A stretch of DNA of 64,000 bases from the NCBI GenBank assembly GCA_004380135.1, contig QXCR01000008.1:310001-374000 (forward strand), in the 5' to 3' direction. Under the pieces are notes generated by a model. That model was not told the DNA's origin, made no database searches, and saw only the letters and a list, made by a program, of their open reading frames with translations. The translations under genes and the position numbers were made by a program. Below, piece after piece: positions 55,171 to 64,000 of this stretch. Positions within the stretch are counted from its first letter, which is position 1. Each line of letters begins with the position of its first letter. This stretch comes from Stemphylium vesicarium. Taxonomy: Eukaryota > Ascomycota > Dothideomycetes > Pleosporales > Pleosporaceae.

Positions 55171-58100
55171 ATGTCGGCCGCTGCCCCAACATCGCCCGCA
55201 GTCGTGCGCACCTCTTCCACCTCGCGCCGCTCCATCGACAGACCCCATCGTTCGCAGAGCACCGCCAGCCGCCCCAGCACCCACGCGCCCACACGCCATC
55301 AGCAGTCCGGCCTGAACAACGTTGCCCGCCGCGACTACGAGCAGAGCAACGTCGCCCAGGAATCGCCCATCCGCCGCACCGAGGACCCGTCCCGCACCGA
55401 GTCAAGCCGGCGAAGCCACTCGCGGTATGCGTCTGACGCGTCGACGGCTTCCGCAATGCCCATCAACGGCGTAGCTGTCGATGCCCGGACGGTGCAGCCG
55501 CAGCCCGTCAACAAGCGCAGGACCACCATCACCGCCCCGGCCACCGGAACATGGGCGCTGGGAAAGACAATTGGCGCCGGCAGCATGGGAAAGGTCAAGC
55601 TGGCCAAGAACACCGAGACTGGAGACCAGGTGTGTACCTTTGCTTGTTCATACATGGAGGGGCACATACATGGGACTAGCGCATGCAATGGCTTGGCTGG
55701 TTGATGTGCCGGGCTGCGAGACCATTAGAGGAGCTCTGCTAATATCGTGTAGGCGGCCGTGAAGATCATTCCTCGTCAGTCTCAGGACCAACACCAGACC
55801 GCTGCCGATCGCGAACGAGCCGACCACTCCAAGGAAGTCCGCACCGCCAGAGAGGCCGCCATTGTTAGCCTCCTCAACCACCCCTACATTTGCGGCCTGA
55901 AAGATGTCGTCAGGACAAACTTCCACTGGTACATGATGTTCGAGTTTGTGAATGGCGGCCAGATGCTTGACTACATCATCTCTCACGGACGCTTAAAGGA
56001 AAAGCAAGCGCGCAAGTTCGCTCGCCAGATCGCTAGCGCTCTGGACTACTGCCACAGGAACAGCATTGTCCACCGAGATCTCAAAATTGAAAACATTCTC
56101 ATCAGCAAAATGGGCGACATCAAGATTATCGATTTCGGCCTCAGCAACCTCTTCTCGCCCAAGAGTCAGCTGAAGACCTTTTGCGGGAGTTTGTACTTTG
56201 CCGCGCCCGAGCTTCTTCAGGCCAAACAGTATACTGGCCCAGAGGTCGATGTCTGGAGTTTCGGTATTGTCCTTTATGTCCTCGTGTGCGGAAAAGTGCC
56301 GTTTGATGACCAGAGCATGCCACAACTACATGCCAAAATCAAAAAAGGACATGTCGACTACCCACCATGGCTCTCTACTGGTACGTCGCTACCAACTCGC
56401 CAATTGACACCCTACTGACTCTGCATAGAATGCCGCAATCTCATTCACAGAATGCTGCAGACTGACCCAGCGCAGCGACTGACCCTTTCAGAAATTATGA
56501 GCCATCCTTGGCTGACCAAGGGGTTCAACAGTCCCCCAGAAAACTATCTCCCCCAACGAGAGCCCGTACAGCTGCCATTGGACAGCGAGATCATTGAGAA
56601 GATGCAGGGCTTTGATTTCGGTACCACCGAATACATCACCACCCAATTGACCAACGTGATTCAGTCAGAAGAGTATCAGCGTGCTGTGCGGGTAGCAGCG
56701 CGCAAAGCTACTGCACAAACGCCAGAACACGAGAAGAAGAGGGGTATGTTTGACTTTTATAAGAGACGGAACTCGATTGGCAGCAGAGAACAATTAACGG
56801 CATCGTCTTCTGAAGACATCCAGCGGGGCCTCGATCCGGTGAACGCCTATAGCCCCCTTCTGTCTGTCTACTTTCTAGTAAAGGAGAAGAGAGATCGCGA
56901 ACGGGCCGACGAAGATCCCGGACCTGCCGCCATGCCCCAGACTCCAGAAGAGAAGCCGCTCCAGATGCCAGATCTTCCACCACCACCAGCTGCATACACC
57001 AATTCAGCGGCTTATGAAATGGCCGGCGAGAAGCCTACGGGTGGGCGGTCGCGGCCTAGAGCGAGAACCCATGGTGAAGATGACATCACTGAAGGCCTCA
57101 AGCGAGTGGATCTGAACAATCCACCACCAGTCCTTCCGCCCCACGTCGAGCAGCAAAAGAAAGAAGGAGCCGCCGTTGGTCTTCTACGTCGCTTTAGCAC
57201 CAGGAAGTATCGTAGTCACGACAAAGAAAAGGTGGAGCCGATGCCACCACCCACCCCGGCTGTAGCGATTTCTAGCCCCCCTGAGCCAACCCCTACACCT
57301 CCAGCTACAGTGCCGAGGAAGAGCTTTAGTATTCGACGACCGCGCGACCGCGATGGGGGATCAGCATCGCATCTTCCTTCAAGCGCCAATAACCAGCCTG
57401 AGCTGCTTTCACCCCCCGGTACCGGTAACACTGCTGCCAGGAAGTTGAAAGCACTTGGTCGCTCTACCAGCGTCAACTCGGCTGATCTACGAAGACGACT
57501 CAGTCGACGAGGACGGTCTTCAGAAGACCCGGGAAACCCTCCACCCACGAGCGGATCAGATAGATCCGAAATGAGTGCGCACAAGGCCCGGGCGGCCAAC
57601 GATGCAGCTTCCGACGATGCTCCTGCGAGCCCACGTGTTGGCCAGACGTCGCGGGCGAAGTCTTTGGGCCATGCGCGAAGGGAAAGTATTCAAGCCCGAA
57701 GGGCCAAAAGAGAGCAGGCAAAGGAAGCGAATGTACCCGAAGAGACGGATGCAGAGCTTGCAGAAGCCCAAGCAGAAGCCAGCCGGAGTCCAGATGCCGT
57801 CAAACCTGTATTCCTCAAGGGCTTGTTCAGTGTCTCTACAACCAGTACAAAGCCCCTGACTGTCATTCAAGACGACTTGATTAGGGTCCTGGACCAACTC
57901 GGCGTGGAATGGACTGAAGTCAAAGGTGGATTTAGATGTCGACACTCACCCAGCATCAATGTGAACAGGGCGATGGATCCGCCTGCATCACCACCTGGTG
58001 GAGCCCACAAGAGGAAGATTAGCTTTGGGGGCTTCATGGGTAGCGACAAAGACCGTGACGAGTTCCGCGATCAGAATCGCAACCCAAACACACCAAAGTC

Positions 58101-58383
58101 ACGCTCGCGGCCATCGCCTGCAGACCGCAGCTATACGAATACCGACGAGTCTGATGGCAGCGAAGAACGCGATGAGCGACGACCGCGACGTGCAGTGCCT
58201 GCTGGCGAAACGTCGACGCATGTGCAAAGTGACATGGGCTCCAGCATGAGCCTCGTGTTTGAGATCTTGATCGTCAAGGTCCCGCTTTTGACGCTGCATG
58301 GCATCCAATTTAAGAAAGTGGATGGAGGGACTTGGCAGTACAAGAACATGGCCCAAACGATCCTTTCGGAGCTGAGGCTATGA
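55171..58383 (+). CDS. KIN1: Ser/Thr kinase Kin1/PAR-1 (MARK) family with KA1 domain (3 exons, 1013 aa)
   Basis: Polarity kinase of the cell cortex. Exons 55171-55629, 55753-56380, 56429-58383. The N-terminal 128 residues are Ser/Arg-rich. Kinase domain about 128-388: GAGSMGKVKLAK glycine loop, AAVKI with the catalytic lysine just after intron 1, VHRDLKIEN, IIDFGLSN, activation loop FCGSLYFAAPE, and HPWL near the end; all key residues are present. A conserved post-kinase NYLPQREPV segment follows, as in yeast Kin1/Kin2. The linker (about 480-900) is Pro/Ser-rich and disordered. A KA1 domain closes the protein, from a GVEWTEVKGGFRC block (about 840) to the C-terminal FEILIVKVPLLTLHGIQFKK, which binds acidic phospholipids in relatives. 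The start at MSAAAPTSPAVV is the first ATG of the open frame; upstream is C-rich leader. Confidence 0.93.
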
Positions 58384-59053
58384 TGGATCTTGTCGAATAA
58401 TGGTGTATAGGAGTGTTTAGTTTTTCTTCTTTGGACGTTGATACGGAGTGTTCGATTCTTCATGCCTCAATTTTGTACTTTAATTCTTGCGATTGGCGCG
58501 AACCTGTTTGGGAGCAGAATTTTCCGAGTATAAGCACCACCCACGAATTTCATTTGTCATTCCCTCTTTAGTGGCTCGAGCGGTCGGTAGGAGACGAGAT
58601 GGAGCGATGTTAGTTAGATCTCATAGTACAAAGCTTGAGTCGAATCATCTCTCACTTGCTATGCAGTGTTGTGACCTGGCTGGACCCTTGCGGTGGCTCA
58701 GACGCCCCTCACCGCTATCTGCATACCTTTACAATAGTATCGCTGTGATTGCGCAGATTGGAGCTTCGCATGACTGCCCAAAGTTCACCTGATGCGGACG
58801 CGCCGTCGATCTCGGTCGAAAGCACGAGCTCCCGCAGGCAGCCTGCCAAGGCGCTCGAGCCAGTGGGGTGTTTCGCGACCTCATCTCTCGAGTGCACCCA
58901 GAACAAACTCACCACGCCCGAATCCCCGCCGTCTGCCCGCAAACCCACCAGCCTATTCTTCAATCGACCGCCGCTTGCTATATAAACCCGCGCAACTTCT
59001 CTCATCTTCCCGCCACACCACAATCTCCACGAACCCGTTGGTACTCGCAGCCA
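58384..59053. other. Intergenic region between KIN1 and CAF40
   Basis: 3' flank of KIN1 and promoter of CAF40; no other gene seen. Confidence 0.45.
58979..58986 (+). promoter_or_regulatory. TATA box of CAF40
   Basis: TATATAAA stands 68 bp before the ATG at 59054, which supports that ATG over an in-frame upstream ATG at 58868, since the latter lies upstream of the TATA element. Confidence 0.5.
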
Positions 59054-60320
59054 ATGCAACATTTCCTCGCGCATCAGCAACAGTACGGCGAGTGGGGTCA
59101 GGGCCACCACCAGCAACCTCAGCACCATGTAGCCCAGCATGGACAGCATCAAGCGCAAGCCGCCCAGTTACATGCCCAGCAACAGGCCCAGGCTGTCCAG
59201 GCGGCTGCCCAGCGACAATACCACCAGCAGCTCGCGGCCAACAATGGCACAAGCATACCCGGCAACAATGCCGTCCCCCGAGGACCCGCAAACGACGTGC
59301 AGGCATCTGATTCTGGCATGACAGACGAAAACAGACGCGTCTTGGAGTGGATAGCGCAACTGATGAAGCCTGCCACTCGCGAGGCCGCTCTTCTGGAATT
59401 GAGCAAGAAGCGCGAGCAGGTCCCAGAGTTGGCCTTGATCCTCTGGCACTCTTTCGGTATGACCGCAAATGGCTCATGATGGCGACAGGGTACTAACGAT
59501 CATTAGGTGTCATGGCCTCTCTCCTCCAGGAGATCATCTCTGTCTACCCGCTGCTCAACCCTTCACAGTTGACTGCCGCCGCATCGAACCGCGTTTGCAA
59601 CGCTCTCGCACTCCTCCAGTGCGTCGCTTCCCACACCGAGACTCGTGGCTTGTTCTTGAGCGGTATGTCATCTACCTCACACTGAGTTGACGTAGCTAAT
59701 GACACGACAGCCCACATCCCGCTTTTCCTGTACCCGTTTCTCAACACCACGTCCAAGTCGCGACCCTTTGAATATCTCCGCCTTACGTCTCTCGGCGTCA
59801 TTGGCGCTCTCGTCAAGAACGACTCTTCTGAAGTCATCAACTTCCTTCTCACTACCGAGATCATCCCACTATGTCTGCGTATTATGGAGACTGGTTCTGA
59901 GCTCAGCAAGACGGTCGCCATCTTCATCGTCCAGAAGATCTTGCTCGATGATGTCGGCCTCGCCTACATCTGCCAGACATACGAGCGCTTCTATGCTGTC
60001 GGCACTGTGCTCAGCAATATGGTCAATCAGCTTGTGGAGCAGCAAACTGTCCGTTTGCTGAAGCACGTCGTCCGATGCTTTCTTCGGCAAGTTACTTCCT
60101 CATTTGAGACTTTGTCCGTTTTCTAATTTGAAATAGCTTGAGTGACAACGCCCGCGCACGAGAGGCACTCCGCCAGTGCCTGCCCGAACCCCTCCGCGAT
60201 GCTACCTTCTCCTCCGTTCTGCGCGACGATGCCGCCACCAAGCGCTGTCTCGCTCAACTCTTGATCAACCTTTCCGACAATGTCGTTGATGCCGCGAACA
60301 ACCAACAGCTCCTGCACTGA
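59054..60320 (+). CDS. CAF40: CCR4-NOT subunit Caf40/Rcd1 (4 exons, 372 aa)
   Basis: Armadillo-repeat subunit of the CCR4-NOT deadenylase complex. Exons 59054-59456, 59507-59662, 59711-60086, 60137-60320. The third intron has a GC donor (GCAAGT) and an AAATAG acceptor; it is the only splice that joins VVRCFLR to LSDNARAREALRQCLPEPLRD, the expected family sequence. The N-terminal 60 residues are Gln/His/Ala-rich, as often in Rcd1 proteins, and the conserved domain runs from about 93 (WIAQLMKPATREAALLELSKKRE) through LLQEIISVYPLLNP, ETRGLFLSAHIPLFLYPFLN and YERFYAVGTVL to the last helix. No key part is missing. The ATG at 59054 follows a TATA box; an in-frame ATG at 58868 would add 62 residues of poor quality. 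Confidence 0.94.
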
Positions 60321-60947
60321 GAGGTTGCATGGCGCGGTAGCTCTTTGTTAACTTCTGACAACTGGCCCGGGTATGTTCAATGGTCATGAACAGCCCTTTC
60401 TCGCCTTCTGTATATCTATGGCTTCGGCCTTTACTCCATTTGGCGCGGCGGCCTGTGTGCACAACATACCCCTTGGTTTGATCTGGTTTGGCTTACGAAA
60501 ACGGTGCGGATTCGGCGTTAGGGTTTCTCACGTGGGATACCCGTAGCAACAGTGTCCCTGACCTGTTCTACTTCTTCTTGCATTGTATTATCTTCTTGGA
60601 CTCATGGTCATGGCGAGGAGTTTCGGGCATTGCATGGCGTAGTGCACTCATCCATGCACGGCATCAGGACGAAAAGCGAATGTACAGTATTTCAGAATTT
60701 TTATTTTATGCATGCTAGCAATATGAACGTATGCAATTACCATGTGTGCCTGCTTGTATGGGCCCGTGAATGCGACCAAGTGTGCAGGCTTGACGGTCGT
60801 ACTAAGGTAGTTTAGCGCGATTCTCGCTAGCGGCTCAGAGCCCACAAGATTGCTGTAAATCGCCGCCACGCCACTTCCTTTTCTCCAACAACACCCCTAC
60901 AGAGCCACCAAAGGAAACGAAATCCTCTGGGAGACACATCAGCAAAC
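60321..60947. other. Intergenic region between CAF40 and the uL1 ribosomal protein gene
   Basis: No gene seen. The last 80 bases before 60948 are C/A-rich leader with the context AAACATGTCG at the start codon. Confidence 0.45.
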
Positions 60948-61708
60948 ATGTCGAAAATCTCTGTCGCCGGCGTTCGTACGAACGTTCAACAACTCCTTGA
61001 GTACTCCAACGAGACCAAGAAGAGAAACTTCCTCGAGACCGTCGAGCTCCAGATCGGCCTCAAGAACTACGACCCCCAGCGTGACAAGCGTTTCTCCGGA
61101 ACCATCAAGCTCCCCACCCTTCCCCGTCCTCGTAAGTCGATACCAGAGACAAGTGATAGCGGGCAGGGCTAATGGATTACGAACAGGCATGAGCATTTGC
61201 GTCCTTGGTGACCAGCACGACATTGACCGTGCCAAGCACCATGGTGTCGATGCCATGAGCACCGATGTAAGCATCTCGCAACTCGCAGCGCCTTCGCACA
61301 TTCTGACAATTGCAACAGGACTTGAAGAAGCTCAACAAGAACAAGAAGCTCATCAAGAAGCTCGCCAAGAAGTACGACGCCTTCATCGCCTCCGACGCCC
61401 TCATCAAGCAGATTCCCCGTCTCCTCGGACCCGGTCTCTCCAAGGCCGGAAAGTTCCCCACACCTGTCTCTCACGCTGAGGACCTCGCCAACAAGATGAA
61501 CGAGGTCAAGTCCACCATCAAGTTCCAGCTGAAGAAGGTTTTGTGCATGGGTGTCGCTATCGGCAACGTCGGCATGACTGAGGATGAGCTGATCGGTAAC
61601 ATCATGTTGGCCATCAACTACCTCGTCTCCCTGCTGAAGAAGGGATGGCAGAACGTGGGCTCCTTGACCATCAAGGCCACCATGAGCCCTCCCAAGCGTC
61701 TCTACTAG
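60948..61708 (+). CDS. RPL1: 60S ribosomal protein uL1 (L10a/L1) (3 exons, 217 aa)
   Basis: Protein of the L1 stalk, which guides deacylated tRNA out of the E site. Exons 60948-61131, 61187-61266, 61319-61708 give 217 residues, the same length as yeast Rpl1. The sequence begins MSKISVAGVRTNVQQLL and keeps the family blocks FLETVELQIGLKNYDPQRDKRF, LPRPRMSICVLGD (across intron 1), GPGLSKAGKFP and the C-terminal LTIKATMSPPKRLY. Intron 2 falls exactly between Asp codons in MSTDDLKKLNKNKK. Gln replaces the more usual residue in VLGDQHDIDRAK, which is a minor difference. It is followed by a 1-kb gap to the converging CID2-like gene. Confidence 0.97.
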
Positions 61709-62705
61709 AGAATTTGTCGTTTCGTCTACTGGGTTATGTCATGGCGGCTTGTTGAAAGATGGCTTGCCATGCCTCACGATCTCACGAAATCTCGATGGAT
61801 ATAAACGATGGGTCTAGCTAGCTTGAATGCATGCATGAACCCACCACACTTGACTGTTTCTTCTCTTCACCGTGAGTCTGGACTATGGCACGGTGTGCTG
61901 TGATGTGAATGCTTATATCGTGCCCTTGAAATTTTCCCGCACGGTCTCTATTACCAGCCTCCTCTCGTGTCTACACCGAGCATTATCCAATGTTGCCCCA
62001 CCCCGTAGCCCGCTTCATTCTCACTTTTTGTTGCTGACTAACTAGCGCAAGCACGGCCCACCCGGCTTCCGCGACGAGCATAAAACCAGCTCGCCCTCCG
62101 TCCCTCGTTCCTTTTCTTCATCATCAGTTGGTAATCTACATACCTAAAAATCGTGGCTCCGCGCAAGCGGCTTGCTGAGAGTTATCCATTCTTTTCCGTG
62201 GATAGTTCTCCGTTCCCGGCCCCGTAGAGTGAAATCCGCCCGTCTTTCCTACCAATTGCAATTATCCGTGAAAAGATGGATTGGAGTTGTGGGATGGTGT
62301 GGGACATTCCTTTTGCCAACGCAAAGGAGTTTTTTTATTGCTCGTGAGTGAGTCAGTTCGTGTTGCTGCTTGCGATGGGATGTGCAACTTATTGTGGTCG
62401 CGATTTGGGATGATAGCGCTTGCTTCCCGTGAGAGTTCGCGAAAAGTTCTTCAAAATTCTGTGGAGACGCGGTCAAGTCGCTGAGGCGCGTCTACGGCTA
62501 TTGGGTTGAGTGAGCTTGCCAGATGCGCATTTGCCCGCACTGCGAAGTTGTACAAGTGATGCGATGCATTAAGCTTTTACTCGGTCATTGCGTCGTCTAT
62601 CTACAAGCTGCTACTGCCACGAGCAACACAACAACGCCAATATATATGCATTTGTGTACAAAGTGGAGATTATACGCCATACTTGGCAAAGTTCCCGCTC
62701 TACGC
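61709..62705. other. Convergent intergenic region between uL1 and CID2-like genes
   Basis: Longer than needed for two 3' flanks. Bases 62078-62140 look promoter-like (CATAAAACC followed by a C/T-rich tract), but no coding frame or known RNA follows. See findings. Confidence 0.4.
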
Positions 62706-63353
62706 TCAACGCCGTTGTGTCTCCCTCCACTTGTCAAAGGCAGCATCTGCCGACTCGCTCGTCATGCCACAACGCTCGCCAAGCATACTCCAAGTGCGCA
62801 TGCGTATAATCTTCTCCACAGCCCTCTCATTGCGCATGAGCATAGCTAGACTTTCTGTCCGGGCCTCTGTCGGAAAGTAGCGCCCAGAATATGGATCTAA
62901 CCGTTCATCGACCGTGCGCTCCCTCGCCTTTGAATCTTCAATCTGCCGCAGGACACTATCCGGATCATCTGGATCTGGAGATGTCGCAACGCCGGCGCAA
63001 TAGTCCAGGACATCTGATCGCACCGCCCAGCTGGGGAACAGCACTTTTTCCTTGAAACCCTCACATTGCTCCGGCTCGAGGGCCCTTCCCTGTCCTGGCG
63101 CAGATAGCTGCCTCGTGCTTGTGGAACTAGGGTCGAAGCCTCGTTGCGCGGGCGTGAGGAGAGCGTTTAGGTTCTGCGTTATCGAGTCGTCGATGCTGCT
63201 TCGTGATATGCGTAGGAAGTCTGTTTTCAGCCGGCTTGCGTATTAGTTAGTGAGCTGGGGCTGGGCAAGAGGTGGAGGGAGCTGACCTCGTAGTGCCGTC
63301 TGGTTGAAGCAGAATTGTGGCGTGAGGCGCGGTTGCGCAGAGGGTTTGGACAT
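62706..63353 (-). CDS. CID2 / MIX23-like mitochondrial protein (2 exons, 193 aa)
   Basis: Exons 63353-63287 and 63220-62706. The splice joins FCFNQTALR to DFLRISRSSIDDSITQNLNALLTP; a nearer AAG acceptor would lead to a stop, so the AACAG acceptor is required. The strongest blocks are EKVLFPSWAVRSDVLDYCAGVATSPDPDDP and RERTVDERLDPYSGRYF, which I recognise from the 'caffeine-induced death protein 2' family. Its S. cerevisiae relative Mix23 is an intermembrane-space protein that supports mitochondrial import. There is no cleavable presequence, as expected for that compartment. The cysteines at positions about 15, near EPEQCEGF, DYCAG and ERCGM could form disulfides. Divergent from the PCNA-binding gene to the right. 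Confidence 0.88.
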
Positions 63354-63809
63354 GGTGGGCGGCGATGGGGATGGAGACGGCGGCTCCGAAGTTTTCCAGA
63401 TGTAGTTCGCCAGTTCGAAAATATGACTTTACAATCACAAACGGAGAAATATGGTGTATTCGGGGTCTTGCAATGTCAAAGTGATGATGCTCTCAAAGAT
63501 GCCGCCTAATCCATGTCGGCTTAATGATGTCAGCAGGGGTCGGGGGCCGGGACCGCTCGACTTTCGCGTTCAAGGCAGGGTAGGCGCGACGCGCTTTGGA
63601 GAACGGCTGCCTGTCTGTTTAGGCTACCGTTCCCTTTCAACCTTCAGAGTATGCCACTTCGCTTCAATGCGTCTTGTTCTTCCTTAAAGCCGCGCTTGCC
63701 TTGCACTTCCTGGTCTTCCCTTCGTTCTCTGCAGTCGTCGTCCATTCTATCTCGCCGCAATTGTCTCTCGCAGCCGTCGAGCGCAAACCACACTCGCACT
63801 TTCGTAGCC
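63354..63809. promoter_or_regulatory. Divergent promoter region between CID2-like gene and the PCNA-binding gene
   Basis: A 456-bp gap with C/T-rich leader sequence from about 63660 on the right. A minus-strand frame (63247-63438) only extends CID2 exon 1 in another frame. Confidence 0.4.
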
Positions 63810-64000
63810 ATGGCTCCCAAGCAGGCTACTCTCGGGTATGTAAAGTCGTCTCAGACTACGCTAGGGTGCGACGACACCCTTGGACATTGTCTCTTAGTAT
63901 GCAGTGCAATGCTGATTGTTGTTCAATAGAAAGTTCTTCGGGAAACCCAACGGCGACGCAGCGAAGCAGCAGTCGAAATTATCATTTTCTACGAGACCGA
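63810..64000 (+). CDS. 5' end of a PCNA-binding replication protein, probably DNA ligase I (partial)
   Basis: Exon 1 (63810-63835) encodes MAPKQATLG and is spliced to exon 2 from 63930 (acceptor CAATAG), giving MAPKQATLGKFFGKPNGDAAKQQSKLSFSTRP up to the window edge. QATLGKFF is a perfect N-terminal PCNA-interacting (PIP) box, Q-x2-L-x2-FF, and the next block QSKLSFSTR has a similar look. Eukaryotic DNA ligase I (Cdc9) carries its PIP box at this place, and fungal ligases as I remember them start this way; MSH6 and other PIP proteins remain possible because the catalytic part is outside the window. The 94-bp intron splits the PIP box. The ATG context (GCCATGGC) is good. Confidence 0.6.

Noticed and set aside
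54820..55299. 159-codon Gly/Arg-rich minus-strand frame near the KIN1 start
   Set aside because: Opposite strand of GC-rich KIN1 leader and first exon; no domain.
58868..59053. Longer CAF40 N-terminus from the in-frame ATG at 58868
   Set aside because: The TATA box at 58979-58986 lies inside that extension and the added residues are unlike Rcd1 proteins; the ATG at 59054 is preferred.
62150..62230. Possible U5 snRNA-like 'TTTCCGTGGA' segment
   Set aside because: The invariant U5 loop GCCTTTTAC and the Sm site are missing; a short chance match.

Overview
The window looks like nuclear DNA of a filamentous ascomycete (Pezizomycotina), most likely a Dothideomycete and possibly Pleosporales. The genes are eukaryotic and mostly carry short introns of about 45-60 bp, with GTAAGT/GTATGT-type donors, CTAAC-like branch points and CAG/TAG acceptors. 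Intergenic spaces are long. Two genes (a locus near 24 kb with an 'FRLPRELHDDIYARYL'-type start and a small secreted AA1-like protein) are of kinds I associate with Dothideomycetes. Species placement is inference; no search was run.

Layout, left to right. 1-263: C-terminal tail of a MAK21/NOC1-type ribosome-biogenesis protein. 264-13510: about 13 kb with one recognisable gene, a two-finger C2H2 regulator (FlbC-like) at 7711-8637. 13511-17295: divergent pair NPA3/GPN1 (RNA polymerase II assembly GTPase) and a CWF19/CwfJ splicing-associated protein. 17792-21596: seven-exon protein kinase C (PKC1, cell-wall integrity), transcribed leftwards. 23611-25082: an apparently frameshifted or internally deleted lineage-specific gene. 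26639-27213: small secreted AA1-like protein. 29081-29785: F-box-like protein. 29988-35264: divergent pair of a SPRTN-type DNA-protein crosslink protease and a TBC Rab-GAP. 36042-44036: divergent pair RLI1/ABCE1 (ribosome recycling, Fe-S ABC protein) and CHD1 (chromatin remodeler). 45005-47542: endopolyphosphatase PPN1 with a long acidic repeat. 49750-51636: CorA-like membrane protein. 51861-58383: divergent pair of a GPATCH1-like G-patch protein and a KIN1/PAR-1 kinase. 59054-60320: CAF40 of CCR4-NOT. 60948-61708: ribosomal protein uL1 (L10a). 62706-63353 and 63810-64000: divergent CID2/MIX23-like protein and the 5' end of a PCNA-binding protein, probably DNA ligase I.

Most genes are conserved housekeeping functions: ribosome biogenesis and recycling, splicing, chromatin, mRNA decay, DNA repair and signalling. 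They show no common pathway beyond divergent pairing. The accessory-like part is 21.6-31 kb (broken gene, secreted protein, F-box-like protein). I reconstructed exon structures by hand from splice signals, reading frame and family similarity. For every complete gene the summed exon lengths are divisible by three.

I found no convincing undescribed system. The observations most worth checking are a 12-nt microexon next to a GC-AG intron in RLI1, a dense cluster of Yap1-type TTASTAA sites in a gene-free region, the apparently recently broken gene at 23.6-25.1 kb, the coding hexanucleotide repeat in PPN1, and the gene-poor territory around the C2H2 regulator. No tRNA, rRNA, CRISPR array or intact transposon was seen.
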